Shown here: one piece after another, positions 15,084 to 24,148 of the stretch
How positions within the stretch are numbered: the stretch's first letter is position 1
How the letters are laid out: each line of letters starts with the position of its first letter
Source: an uncultured Bellilinea sp.
GTDB taxonomy: Bacteria > Chloroflexota > Anaerolineae > Anaerolineales > Anaerolineaceae
Direction of reading: 5' to 3'
Assembly: GCA_938040735.1 (NCBI GenBank)
Contig: CALHYE010000001.1
Location: 1 to 64,000 of the forward strand
DNA: 64,000 bases
Position numbers and translations under genes: made by a program
Notes under the pieces: model-generated
What the model saw: the letters and a program-made list of their open reading frames with translations, nothing else
The model's database searches: none
What the model was told of the DNA's origin: nothing

Positions 15084-17017
15084 CCCAATCCAATAACCTG
15101 AGATCCGGCAATGGAAAGCCCTCGCAAGGGGAGGGCGGCGCAATGCGTCCGCCCGCCGCCGGACGCGGACCGATGGGCGGCCGCGGGCCTTTTGGCGGTC
15201 ACATGATGATGGGTAAAGTTGAAAAAGCCAGAGATTTTAAAGGCACGCTGCGCAAATTGCTGCATTATCTCGATTCTTTCAAAGTCACGATTGTGATTGT
15301 GATTTTGCTGGCAGTTGGTTCAACCGTCTTTTCAATCCTCGGCCCAAAGATCCTTGGCGGCGCTACCACCAAGTTGTTTGAAGGCTTGCTGGCGCAGTTG
15401 AGCGGCAGCGGCAGCATTGATTTTGCCGGAATCGGTCAAATTCTGCTCACGGTTTTGGGGTTGTACCTGTTCTCCGCTGTTCTCAGTTATCTGCAAGGCT
15501 GGCTGATGACCGATGTAGCCATCACGGTAACCTATCAATTGCGCAAGCAGATCATGTCGAAAATCAACCGCATGCCGTTCCGTTACTTCGACGGCACAAC
15601 CCACGGCGAGGTGCTTTCCCGCCTGACCAATGATGTGGATACGGTCAATCAGACGCTCAATCAGAGCCTCACCCAAATCATCACATCCTTTGTCACGGTG
15701 GTGGGTGTGCTGGTGATGATGTTGACCATATCGTGGCAGATGACTCTGGTGGCTCTGTTGATCGTACCGCTGTCATTCGTAGTGGTGATGATGATTGTGC
15801 GTAATTCTCAGCGTTTCTTTACTCAACAGCAGGAATATCTGGGGAATGTCAACGGCCATGTGGAAGAAATGTTTGGCGGGCATGTAGTGGTCAAAGCCTT
15901 CAATGGGGAAGAAAAAAGCATCCGCAAGATGGCGGAGTACAACAACCGCCTGTATGGGGCGGCGTGGAAAGCCCAGTTTTTCTCCGGGATTATGATGCCG
16001 ATCATGTCCTTTATCGGTAATCTGGGTTATGTCGGGGTAACCATTCTGGGCGGCTGGCTGGTAATCCGCGGCTCGATCACGGTTGGGGATATTCAGGCTT
16101 TCATCCAGTACGTGCGCTCGTTCACCCAGCCGATCACCCAACTGGCTAACATTTCAAATGTGCTGCAACAAACCGTGGCAGCCGCCGAACGGGTGTTTGA
16201 ATTTCTGGAAGAGGAAGAAGAAATTAGCGAGACAACTTCGCCGGTCAAACTGGAAAAAGTGCGCGGCGAGGTGGAGTTCCGGAATGTGCATTTCGGTTAT
16301 CTGCCCGATAAGCCGGTGATTCGCGGTTTTTCGGCTCACATTCAACCCGGCCAGAAAGTTGCCATTGTCGGACCGACCGGGGCCGGCAAAACCACGATTG
16401 TCAAACTGCTAATGCGTTTTTACGATGTTCAGGAAGGTGAAATCCTGATTGATGGGGTGGATATCCGCCGTTTCAGCCGCGAGGATTTGCGGCGTATGTT
16501 TGGCATGGTGCTGCAGGATACCTGGCTGTTCAACGGTACGATCCTTGATAACATCCGCTATGGGCGGGAAGATGCCGCCGAAGAAGAGGTCATTCGGGCT
16601 GCCAAAGCTGCCCATGTGGATCACTTTGTGCGCACCTTGCCGGAAGCTTATCAAATGGTCATCAATGAGGAAGTCACCAACATCTCGCAGGGTCAGAAGC
16701 AATTGTTGACGATTGCGCGCGCCATTCTGGCCGACCCGGCCATGTTGATTCTGGATGAGGCTACCAGTTCAGTGGATACCCATACCGAATTGTTGATTCA
16801 AAAGGCGATGGATACCCTGATGCAGGGGCGTACCAGTTTCATTATTGCTCACCGGCTTTCCACCATCCGCAATGCGGATTTAATTCTGGTGATGCGCGAC
16901 GGCAATATTGTCGAGCAGGGAACCCACGAGGAACTGATGGCAAGAGGTGGCTTTTACGCCGATCTGTACAACAGTCAGTTTGAGCCGCTGGAAGTGGAAT
17001 CTGCCGTCGTTTCGTAG
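15080..17017 (+). CDS. heterodimeric ABC exporter, canonical catalytic subunit
   Basis: A 645-aa half-transporter with a Gly/Met/Arg-rich cytoplasmic N-terminal tail (GRGPMGGRGPFGGHMMMG), six membrane helices and an ATPase domain with Walker A GPTGAGKTT, Walker B MLILDEATSSVD (catalytic Glu present) and His switch IIAHRLST. Its own signature is altered to ISQGQKQ, complementing the Asp-substituted partner, so only one composite site should hydrolyse ATP fully. Translationally coupled to the partner through ATGA. Confidence 0.91.
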   Translation: MTQSNNLRSGNGKPSQGEGGAMRPPAAGRGPMGGRGPFGGHMMMGKVEKARDFKGTLRKLLHYLDSFKVTIVIVILLAVGSTVFSILGPKILGGATTKLFEGLLAQLSGSGSIDFAGIGQILLTVLGLYLFSAVLSYLQGWLMTDVAITVTYQLRKQIMSKINRMPFRYFDGTTHGEVLSRLTNDVDTVNQTLNQSLTQIITSFVTVVGVLVMMLTISWQMTLVALLIVPLSFVVVMMIVRNSQRFFTQQQEYLGNVNGHVEEMFGGHVVVKAFNGEEKSIRKMAEYNNRLYGAAWKAQFFSGIMMPIMSFIGNLGYVGVTILGGWLVIRGSITVGDIQAFIQYVRSFTQPITQLANISNVLQQTVAAAERVFEFLEEEEEISETTSPVKLEKVRGEVEFRNVHFGYLPDKPVIRGFSAHIQPGQKVAIVGPTGAGKTTIVKLLMRFYDVQEGEILIDGVDIRRFSREDLRRMFGMVLQDTWLFNGTILDNIRYGREDAAEEEVIRAAKAAHVDHFVRTLPEAYQMVINEEVTNISQGQKQLLTIARAILADPAMLILDEATSSVDTHTELLIQKAMDTLMQGRTSFIIAHRLSTIRNADLILVMRDGNIVEQGTHEELMARGGFYADLYNSQFEPLEVESAVVS

Positions 17018-17040
17018 AAGCGCTGAACGGTTAAGCAAAG

Positions 17041-17077
17041 AACTGCACATTGCCCGTTGGGGTGTGCAGTTCTTTTT
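17041..17077 (+). terminator. terminator of the MarR-ABC exporter operon
   Basis: Stem AACTGCACA / TGTGCAGTT (9 bp) with a 13-nt loop followed by CTTTTTCTTTTT; strong rho-independent terminator. Confidence 0.85.
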
Positions 17078-17097
17078 CTTTTTGGGGTGGATTTTTT

Positions 17098-17598
17098 CTA
17101 CTGATAACGCATCATCAACGCTTCCAGGTCTTCATCCAGCGCCTGTAAATCTTCCTCGTGTTCCACTTCCTGGGATAGAATGGTCAGCACCATATTGTAA
17201 GTGACCGGATCCTTGTCCTTTACGATCTCGAGCAGTTTGGTATAAACCCCAATGGCGCATTGCTCGCCGTGGATATTTTGCGCCAAAATCTTCTTGACGA
17301 ACGGATCGGTGGGGGCATCATACCCGCAGTTGCTTTCTTTGAACCAGTCTTCCGGCGTTACCAAAGGCGTTCCGCCCAACTGGATAATGCGCAGGGCAAG
17401 CATATCGGCGTGGGCCAGTTCTTCGCCGGCGTGTAATAACAGTTCGGCTGCAACGGCATCTTTCATCGGCCCGCGCACAATTTTGGCTCCCAGCCAGTAC
17501 TGATAATACGCCAGCCACTCGTCGGCATAGGCTTTGTTCAAGAGCGTTAGCAATTCATCCACATTCATACCAACGATTTCACGTCCTTTAGTTCCCAT
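17098..17598 (-). CDS. DPS-like ferritin (thioferritin-type)
   Basis: A 166-aa four-helix-bundle ferritin-like protein. Ferroxidase-type residues are visible in AYADEWLAYYQYWL, HAGEELAHADML, HGEQCAIGVY and LSQEVEHEEDLQ. Two cysteines, in ESNCGYDAPTDP (Cys about 91) and GEQC (Cys about 114), sit where DPS-like 'thioferritins' of archaea and Bacteroides carry their paired Cys near the iron site. It probably stores iron and consumes peroxide. Start ATG 17598 is preferred over 17616 because AGGAGG lies 5 nt upstream. Confidence 0.85.
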   Translation of the reverse strand: MGTKGREIVGMNVDELLTLLNKAYADEWLAYYQYWLGAKIVRGPMKDAVAAELLLHAGEELAHADMLALRIIQLGGTPLVTPEDWFKESNCGYDAPTDPFVKKILAQNIHGEQCAIGVYTKLLEIVKDKDPVTYNMVLTILSQEVEHEEDLQALDEDLEALMMRYQ

Positions 17599-17743
17599 GG
17601 AGACCTCCTGATTCATGCACCTGATTTGTGGTTTTGTTTTTCATTATAGAACGTCAGCAGATAAGGGGATTAGTGTCAAAAGTCACATTCGGCCTTTTTG
17701 TCAAAATCAGGATGAATTTCTGGAAGAAGCGGATTTTTAGCGC

Positions 17744-17772
17744 TTTCCATAACAGGAAAGAATCCATATAAT
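17744..17772 (+). promoter_or_regulatory. probable promoter of the YitT-family gene
   Basis: TTTCCA (17744-17749), 17-bp spacer, TATAAT (17767-17772), about 48 nt before the ATG. Confidence 0.45.
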
Positions 17773-17819
17773 TAGCCCGCTTTTGAGACTTGTGGTTCAG
17801 GCAGAATGAGGTTCTAACC

Positions 17820-18743
17820 ATGCAATATTCGAGTTCCTCCAAAATTTCACCGCGGCAGATGCTGCGGGCTTTGTTCACCCCGGCGGCGTTTTCCCGCAAG
17901 ACATTCCAGGAATATTTGCTGGTAGCGCTCGGCGCGTTCATTCAAGCGCTTTCGATGCGCTTGTTCCTGGTGCCGGCCCAGCTGGTCAGCGGCGGGGTGA
18001 GCGGCGCATCGCAGATCATCAATTTCTTTACCGGCTGGCCAATCGGTTTGATGGTGTTTATCGGTAATGTTCCCTTGTTTGTCCTCGGCTGGCAATATCT
18101 GGGGGGAGCGCGTTTTGCCAAACGCACCGCGCTGGCAATTGCGTTGTTTTCCCTGTTTACGGATGGGCTGGTCTGGTTTATTCCGGCGGAGGGAGTTACC
18201 AGCGACCTGGTGCTGGATTGTTTGTATGGCGGAATATTGCTGGGGGTTGGGTTGGGGCTGGTTTACCGCGGTCAGGGCACCAGCGGCGGCAGCGATATTC
18301 TGGGGCGCATTCTCAATCACCGGCTGGGCATTTCGATCTCACAGGCTTATCTGATTACGGATACGCTGGTGGTGCTGGCCGGCGGATTTGCATTCTCGTG
18401 GGAGAAGGCTTTGTACGGCTTGCTGGTAATTTATGTATCCGGGCTGGCGGCCGAGGCGGTTTCGGAAGGTTCCGGCGTGTTCCGCACCGCGTTGATCATC
18501 ACCCAACACCCGCAAGAGGTGACCCATTCGATTATGACCGTGCTGGAACGGGGGGTGACCATTCTGCCGGGTACGGGGGCATACACGGGGGCGCAGCGGC
18601 CGGTTCTTTATTGTGTGATTACCCGCTCCGAGGTTAACCCTTTGAAGGAATTGGTCCGCGAAATTGACCCGCGGGCTTTTATGGTCATTGGGCAGGCACA
18701 TGAGGCGTTAGGAGAGGGCTTCCGCCCACTGGTCAAGGATTAG
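17820..18743 (+). CDS. YitT-family (DUF161/DUF2179) membrane protein
   Basis: A 307-aa protein with five or six membrane helices (EYLLVALGAFIQALSMRLFLVPAQLVSGGVSG, ...GTSGGSDILGRIL) followed by a soluble C-terminal DUF2179 domain (IITQHPQEVTHSIMTVLERGVTILPGTGAYTG). This is the YitT/YqfU architecture; physiological substrate is not established. ATG 17820 is preferred over the GTG at 17790 because TGAGGT lies just upstream and the family starts near here. Convergent with the YhhN-like gene. Confidence 0.87.
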   Translation: MQYSSSSKISPRQMLRALFTPAAFSRKTFQEYLLVALGAFIQALSMRLFLVPAQLVSGGVSGASQIINFFTGWPIGLMVFIGNVPLFVLGWQYLGGARFAKRTALAIALFSLFTDGLVWFIPAEGVTSDLVLDCLYGGILLGVGLGLVYRGQGTSGGSDILGRILNHRLGISISQAYLITDTLVVLAGGFAFSWEKALYGLLVIYVSGLAAEAVSEGSGVFRTALIITQHPQEVTHSIMTVLERGVTILPGTGAYTGAQRPVLYCVITRSEVNPLKELVREIDPRAFMVIGQAHEALGEGFRPLVKD

Positions 18744-18746
18744 GTT

Positions 18747-19409
18747 CTATTTTCTTAACAGGAAAGCGAGCGTCAGCAGGAATTGGGCAAGGTGGTAGGT
18801 GACCATGACCGTAAGCCTGCCAATGCGGGTGGAACGGACGAAGCGTTGATTGGCCAGCGTCCAATCCGAAAAGTAGAAGAACAGCGCTCCGGTTACCGCC
18901 AGCGCCGCGGCGGATAATGGCCAGGCAGGATTCCAGAGGGTCGTCAGGGCGGAATACAACATTGCGCTGATCGCCAGAATATAGATGAGAATCGCCCAAC
19001 GCAGTCGTTTGACGCGGCTTTCGGCGGGTAAAGCAGCCGAAAATCGCCGAAACGCCGCCAGTGCAATTAACAGCAAAAATCCGGCGCTGAGGAGATTGTT
19101 GACCAACAAGAGAGCAGGGGGTTGATGAAAGGCAAGGATGTAAGCCAATTGTGCCATCAAAAATGCAGCCAAACCGGCAAGGAAGAACCGAGAGGGCAGG
19201 AGCAGGAAGGCATCACCCGCCAGAGAGAAGATTAATCCAACCCCAAACCACCCTGAAATTTGCCATCCGCCGGAAATGGCAAAGGCGGCAATCAAACAGA
19301 GCATTGCTCCAGTTTTAGTCAGCCAGCGCCAGCCACGCTTTTCAAAAAATACGGCTAACCAGTCCGATACGGCGAGTAACCCCGCGGCTAAAAACCAGCC
19401 GGTATTCAT
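18747..19409 (-). CDS. YhhN/TMEM86-family membrane protein (putative lysoplasmalogenase)
   Basis: About 220 aa with eight hydrophobic segments and the family motif GALFFYFSDWTLANQRF followed by YHLAQFLL. Characterised members are lysoplasmalogenases that hydrolyse the vinyl-ether bond of lysoplasmalogens; bacterial substrates are less clear. A TTG at 19415 overlaps the era stop (TTGA), while the ATG at 19409 is the alternative start; I favour ATG. Co-transcribed with era and the EamA gene. Confidence 0.8.
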   Translation of the reverse strand: MNTGWFLAAGLLAVSDWLAVFFEKRGWRWLTKTGAMLCLIAAFAISGGWQISGWFGVGLIFSLAGDAFLLLPSRFFLAGLAAFLMAQLAYILAFHQPPALLLVNNLLSAGFLLLIALAAFRRFSAALPAESRVKRLRWAILIYILAISAMLYSALTTLWNPAWPLSAAALAVTGALFFYFSDWTLANQRFVRSTRIGRLTVMVTYHLAQFLLTLAFLLRK

Positions 19410-19411
19410 GG

Positions 19412-20332
19412 TCAATCTCTCTTGCGAACATATCCCAGCCAGCGGAGGGCATCCGGCTTGTTACGCCAGTTGGGGTTGACTTTGACTTTTAATTCAAGGA
19501 AAATCCGCCTGCCGCTCATCGCTTCAATTTCCTGCCGGGCGCTGCTGCCAATTTTCTTGAGCATTTCACCGCCTTTGCCAATTACAATTCCTTTATGCGA
19601 TTCGCGTTCAACAAACAGTGTAGCATGAATGTAAGCCCCCTCCTCGCCGCGCTCGGTATATTCATCAATCCGTACGGCAATCGCATGGGGAACTTCATCG
19701 CGCAGGTGCAGCAGAGCCGCCTCGCGAATCAGATCGGCGGCGATTTCCCGCTCGTACAAATCGGTGATCTGCTCCGGGTCGAACAGCGCTTCACTGACCG
19801 GCAAGCGCTCAATCAATGCTTGCATGAGTTCATCGCGCCCTTCTCCGCGGGTTGCCGAGAGGGGAATCGTTTGTTCGAAAGGGTAAAGTCCTTGATATTG
19901 TTCGGTGCGCGCTCCGATCAGGTCTTGGTTGAGCAAATCAATTTTGTTCAAACCGAGTAAAACGGAAGGCAGCCCGTTCATGGATTTCAAACGCTCCGAG
20001 ATGCGGATATCTTCCGGGGTTGGCACAACCGAAGCATCTACCAGCCAGAGGATCACGTCTGCATCCTTCAACGTATCCTCAGCAACCTGATTCATGTATT
20101 CGCCCAGTTTGTGAACCGGCTTGTGCATGCCGGGGGTATCCATGAAGATCAACTGAGCCTCCGGCAAGGTCAAAATTCCCAATTGGCGCTGGCGGGTTGT
20201 TTGCGGACGCGGAGAAACCGCCGCAATTTTCTGTCCCATCAGGGCATTCATCAAGGTGGATTTTCCGACATTCGGACGGCCAATCAGGGCGATATACCCT
20301 GCCCGGTAAGGACTTGGCGAGGTATCATTCAT
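19412..20332 (-). CDS. era: GTPase Era
   Basis: N-terminal GTPase domain with G1 GRPNVGKST, G2 TTRQRQ, G3 DTPGMHKP and G4 NKID, then a KH RNA-binding domain (IVIGKGGEMLKKIGSSAR). Era binds the 3' end of 16S rRNA and monitors 30S maturation; with RsgA this window encodes two small-subunit assembly GTPases. Start ATG 20332 is supported by GGAGG about 9 nt upstream and reduces the protein to a normal 306 aa. It overlaps the end of the EamA gene by 8 nt (ATGAATGA). Confidence 0.94.
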   Translation of the reverse strand: MNDTSPSPYRAGYIALIGRPNVGKSTLMNALMGQKIAAVSPRPQTTRQRQLGILTLPEAQLIFMDTPGMHKPVHKLGEYMNQVAEDTLKDADVILWLVDASVVPTPEDIRISERLKSMNGLPSVLLGLNKIDLLNQDLIGARTEQYQGLYPFEQTIPLSATRGEGRDELMQALIERLPVSEALFDPEQITDLYEREIAADLIREAALLHLRDEVPHAIAVRIDEYTERGEEGAYIHATLFVERESHKGIVIGKGGEMLKKIGSSARQEIEAMSGRRIFLELKVKVNPNWRNKPDALRWLGYVRKRD

Positions 20333-21230
20333 TTTTAAGAGCCTCCACGGGAGTTTTTCTCCAACTGATGCGTGAATTGACAATCGCAATGCCGCTGAGA
20401 ATCAGCACACCGCCCAGCAGAATGCGCCAGTCCAGCGCTTCCTGTAAAAAGATCACCCCTAATACCACACCGACCAGTGGAAAAAGATAAGTCACCAGGG
20501 TTGTGCGGGTTGGCCCAACTTCTTTTAGCAACCCATAATAAAGCACCGTACCGATGCAGGTTGCCATGATGCCAAGCCAGAGGATTGCCAGCCAGGTCAT
20601 GGGCAGGCGCGGCAGTCTCAGACTACCTTCCAGACCTAACGCAAGTCCCCAGACGGTCAGGTTGGCAAAAAAGTTTTGACCAAGGGCCTGAACTACCGGC
20701 GCTAAGTCAAATGTGCGCCGGCGGGCAAAGATGATGGCAACGGCATACGAAAGAGAGGCAGCCAGCACACCCAGTTGCCCCCACCGTTCCCCGCTCATGG
20801 CTGCGCCTAATTCATCGGATACCAGCACAACCACTCCCGCAAAACCCGCCAGCAGTCCAAGGGCTTTGGGAAGGGTAATACGGTCATCCCGCACAAAAAT
20901 TTGTGCCAGCAGCATGGTGAAGAGCGGAGCGGTTGAGTTGAGAACGGCTGCCATGCCGGAGGTAACATGCTGCTCGCTCCATGTAATCAGCAGAAAGGGC
21001 AAAGCGATGTTGAAAATCCCCAGGACAATAAAATCCCAGCCGTTTGCAAGTTTGGGTAAACGCGGTCGAGTTATGAGTAAAAGAATGAAAAGGCCGGTCA
21101 ACGCGACGCTCAAGCGCAGGGCAGTGAAGATCAGGGGAGTCAGTTCTTCCAAACCAATCTTAATCCACAAAAACGTGGCCCCCCACACTATTCCCAGGTA
21201 AAGAAATTTGAACCATGCTTTGAGAGTCAA
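20325..21230 (-). CDS. EamA/DMT-family transporter
   Basis: A 301-aa protein with ten hydrophobic segments in two EamA repeats (WGATFLWIKIGLEELTPLIF...; second repeat from about residue 150). Drug/metabolite transporters of this type usually export amino acids or metabolites; substrate unknown. The start is TTG at 21230 with AGGAA shortly upstream; no better ATG is available. First gene of the EamA-era-yhhN unit, 12 nt after the ABC-2 permease gene, so it may be read through from the ABC operon. Confidence 0.85.
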   Translation of the reverse strand: MTLKAWFKFLYLGIVWGATFLWIKIGLEELTPLIFTALRLSVALTGLFILLLITRPRLPKLANGWDFIVLGIFNIALPFLLITWSEQHVTSGMAAVLNSTAPLFTMLLAQIFVRDDRITLPKALGLLAGFAGVVVLVSDELGAAMSGERWGQLGVLAASLSYAVAIIFARRRTFDLAPVVQALGQNFFANLTVWGLALGLEGSLRLPRLPMTWLAILWLGIMATCIGTVLYYGLLKEVGPTRTTLVTYLFPLVGVVLGVIFLQEALDWRILLGGVLILSGIAIVNSRISWRKTPVEALKNE

Positions 21231-21242
21231 GGAAATTCCTGT

Positions 21243-22097
21243 CTAGTAGTTGGTCGTTTGGTCAATTAAACCTCTTTCGCGGGCTTGATGATCGCACGAA
21301 CGAAAGATGAAAATACTGGCGATTCCAAATGCCAGAGACGACGCTGCGAGGATGAGGAGTAAATCCCCGTTGCTCAATGTGGTGAAGGTTGGAAAGGCTT
21401 CCGCAACTGCCCCGACTAGCGAACGGCGGATTAATTCCAGCCAATACGTGATTGGCAACAGGTAACCAACCGGTCGCAGCCAGACGGGCAGTACTTCCAG
21501 GGGGAAGATTGCACCGGTAAAGAGAAATAACCCGCCGGCTACTACATCACCGATGTAGTAGGAATGGCGGGCAGTTTTCAGCGTGATGCCCGCCAGAATG
21601 AGACCGCTGACTGCCAGCATGATAATGCCCAACACCAAAGTCAACAGAAAGAGCGGCCAATTCACTTGTGACCAGTCCAGCGGGACGTTCAGGAACAACA
21701 CGCCGGCGGCGATGGTGATGACCACCCCAAAGGTGCCTACAATGAATTTGGCAACCGCCCGTCCGAACAGGTAAAAGGGGATGTTCACCGGGGCGGTGTA
21801 GATGTATTTGAGCGTGCGGTAGTGTTCGCGATCCTCAATAATTGTCCACGAAACCCCAGTTAAAACCGCCGGCACATACTGGTAAAAGGCGTTGCCAAGG
21901 TAAAGATAAGCAAACACGGGCGATTCAAAATTCCCCTGCGTTACGATCGAATACATCAGCACCAATATGGCTGCCCCGGCTACCGGTTTGATGATGGAAT
22001 AGGTAGCGAATAGAAACGGGTCTGTCCAGTTGGACTCGATTTGCCAGCCCAACCACGAGGCGGTCAGGAAAGAGCGCAAGTTGACAGATTTTTGCAT
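21243..22097 (-). CDS. ABC-2 type exporter permease, second subunit
   Basis: About 284 aa with six hydrophobic segments; begins MQKSVNLRSFLTASWLGWQIESNW and contains the ABC-2 membrane core (YIYTAPVNIPFYLFGRAVAKFIVG, LPVWLRPVGYLLPITYWLELIRRSLVG). ATG 22097 has AAGG 7 nt upstream; an alternative ATG at 22112 overlaps the upstream stop (ATGA). Works with the paralogous permease and the ATPase encoded upstream; substrate could be a drug, polyketide or cell-surface polymer. Confidence 0.85.
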   Translation of the reverse strand: MQKSVNLRSFLTASWLGWQIESNWTDPFLFATYSIIKPVAGAAILVLMYSIVTQGNFESPVFAYLYLGNAFYQYVPAVLTGVSWTIIEDREHYRTLKYIYTAPVNIPFYLFGRAVAKFIVGTFGVVITIAAGVLFLNVPLDWSQVNWPLFLLTLVLGIIMLAVSGLILAGITLKTARHSYYIGDVVAGGLFLFTGAIFPLEVLPVWLRPVGYLLPITYWLELIRRSLVGAVAEAFPTFTTLSNGDLLLILAASSLAFGIASIFIFRSCDHQARERGLIDQTTNY

Positions 22098-22108
22098 GAG
22101 GATACCTT

Positions 22109-22954
22109 TCATCGGCGATTTTCGGTCAAGCGGCCTTCCCGCACGGCCAATCGTTCAACATAAGCCAACAGGTAACGGGCAGCGGTTACAAAGACTATCG
22201 AAAGGATGATCAAAATCCCAATTTCGGTTTCCACACTCAAAAAACCGAGGGTCGGGCCGCTGGCAAAGACCAACTGGCGCATGGCATCCAACCCCAGGGT
22301 AAGCGGAATGACCGAGGCAGCCGCCGCCGCCCAAAAGCCCAGATTCTTAACCGGAAAGTACATACCAGAAACCAGATAGACCGGTTCCATGGCCAGATTA
22401 GCGAGGTGCCAGGCTTCACGGCTCAGCAGCAGAAAGATAGAGGCGCTCATCATCCCCAAGCCATACAGGGCAACCATGCTCAGGGAAAAGACGGCGATCA
22501 ACTGCCAGAAAGAGGAAACGGCGTAGGTCACATTGAAGATCAGGCTGCCAACGGCAATAATGGCAATCGCCCTCAGCAGCGTGGCGAACAAGCCGCCCAC
22601 CGCCATGCCGAGCAAGATCGCCATCATCGGCGCCGGTGAGATGATATAGAGCGCCAGATTGCCCTGTTCCTTCTCCCAATACAACTGGCTGGACATGCTC
22701 CATAATACATTCATCCAGAAAGCGGTCATTGCTCCGCCAACCACAACAAAACCGACGTAATCTTCCGGCGCGCCGATGGCGCGGTAAACAAAGACATAGG
22801 CAGCCACGCTGAGCAGCGGTAAAAACACATCAAAAAACATCCACGAACGCTCCCGCTGCATACCGACAACCCGCGGGTAGGAGCGCCCCATGACGGTCAT
22901 CAGAAACAATTGCCAGCCGCCGGTTTTCTTTTCAATTCGCGGGAAGAGCGACAT
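22109..22954 (-). CDS. ABC-2 type exporter permease, first subunit
   Basis: About 281 aa, six hydrophobic segments, with ABC-2 features (RSYPRVVGMQRERSWMFFDVFLP, and the P-rich ISPAPMMAILLGMAVGGL). The ORF track starts at 22999, but ATG 22954 with GGAGGAAG upstream is the better start; it still overlaps the ATPase gene end by 23 nt. Two distinct permeases imply a heterodimeric membrane channel. Confidence 0.85.
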   Translation of the reverse strand: MSLFPRIEKKTGGWQLFLMTVMGRSYPRVVGMQRERSWMFFDVFLPLLSVAAYVFVYRAIGAPEDYVGFVVVGGAMTAFWMNVLWSMSSQLYWEKEQGNLALYIISPAPMMAILLGMAVGGLFATLLRAIAIIAVGSLIFNVTYAVSSFWQLIAVFSLSMVALYGLGMMSASIFLLLSREAWHLANLAMEPVYLVSGMYFPVKNLGFWAAAAASVIPLTLGLDAMRQLVFASGPTLGFLSVETEIGILIILSIVFVTAARYLLAYVERLAVREGRLTENRR

Positions 22955-23951
22955 TTTCCACTTCCTCCATGCGCTGCCCAACCAGTTGTACGAACACATC
23001 TTCGAGGGTGGGTTCGCGTTTCTCCAGACGCAAAATACGGGCGGACTGAACGGTTAGTTCGTTGATCACCTCTGAAAGCGCGCCTTCTTCTTCCAGTGTG
23101 ATTTCCAGCCGCAGGGAATCTTCCTCCGGGAATTGGTGAAAATGCTTAACGCCATTGATTTGGAGGAAGGAGTACTCATCCAGCAGGCGGGGCGCAACCA
23201 CCCAGACCTGAAAGAAGATCTCGTGGTGCAGGTTTTGTTTCAAACGAGAGGGGGTATCGCAGGCCAAAACACGCCCCTGATTGATGATAGCCACCCGGTC
23301 GCAGAGTTCCTCGGCTTCGACCATATAATGGGTGGTCAGCAGCAGGGTGCGGTGTGGATTCTCGTCCATCCAACGGCGGATGAATGAACGCACATCCCGC
23401 GATGCGCCTACATCCAGCCCGAGGGTGGGTTCGTCAAGGAAGAGTACTTCGGGATCGGTCAAAAAGCCGCGGATGATATTCATCTTCTGGCGCAGGCCGG
23501 TGGAAAGATCGGAGGATTTGGTGTTGAGCCGGTCGGCAATGCCGACGATCTCTGCTAATGCTTTAATGCGCCGGTTGGCCTCGTCGCTGGGGATGCCGTA
23601 AAACTGGGCAAACATCCACAGGTTTTCACGCACGGTCAGCAGGCCGTAGCCGGAAGTCTCGCCACCGGAGACCATGTTGATACGTTTGCGGACTTCAGCC
23701 GGTTGCTGGGTCACATCGAAACCGGCTACCCAGGCTCTGCCGCTGGTTGGGGAGAGCAGGGTTGTCAGAATTTTGATGAGGGTGGTTTTGCCGGCCCCGT
23801 TCGGCCCAAGCAGGCCAAACAATTCACCTTCGCGAATTTCGAGATTGACCTTTTCGAGCGCGAGCAGTTCACGCTGTTTTTCTTTGCGGTTGTTGCGAAT
23901 TTTATAGATGCGTCCCAGATTTTCGGTTTTGACGGCGAGGGGTTGACTCAT
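22932..23951 (-). CDS. ABC-2 type exporter ATP-binding protein (DrrA-like)
   Basis: A 339-aa ATPase: Walker A GPNGAGKTT (about residue 50), signature LSTGLRQKMN (degenerate, typical of DrrA-like proteins), Walker B VLFLDEPTLGLD, switch LLTTHYMVEAEEL, and a C-terminal accessory domain common in DrrA/NatA-type ATPases. First gene of a three-gene exporter operon followed by EamA-era-yhhN on the same strand. Confidence 0.9.
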   Translation of the reverse strand: MSQPLAVKTENLGRIYKIRNNRKEKQRELLALEKVNLEIREGELFGLLGPNGAGKTTLIKILTTLLSPTSGRAWVAGFDVTQQPAEVRKRINMVSGGETSGYGLLTVRENLWMFAQFYGIPSDEANRRIKALAEIVGIADRLNTKSSDLSTGLRQKMNIIRGFLTDPEVLFLDEPTLGLDVGASRDVRSFIRRWMDENPHRTLLLTTHYMVEAEELCDRVAIINQGRVLACDTPSRLKQNLHHEIFFQVWVVAPRLLDEYSFLQINGVKHFHQFPEEDSLRLEITLEEEGALSEVINELTVQSARILRLEKREPTLEDVFVQLVGQRMEEVENVALPAN

Positions 23952-24093
23952 GGGATTTTCTCCAAATCAGACCGATTTCGTTAAGTGCTTGTAAGGTTAG
24001 CGTAGGTCAAGCGTAGGATTTGCGTCAAGCAGTCGAACAAAGTTTCCTGTATTATTGTAATCGAAAAGGGCGACTTCTCTTCTTCTCCTCCTT

Positions 24094-24128
24094 AAAAAGC
24101 GTGCCGGGGTCGGCGTCCCCGGCACGCT
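24094..24128 (-). terminator. terminator of the ArsR-permease-CBS-transporter unit
   Basis: A perfect 12-bp stem AGCGTGCCGGGG / CCCCGGCACGCT with a 7-nt loop; on the minus strand it is followed by TTTTTAA. It stands between the 24149 gene and the ABC-2 operon. Confidence 0.85.
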
Positions 24129-24148
24129 GTGATTCTAACATACAAAAT

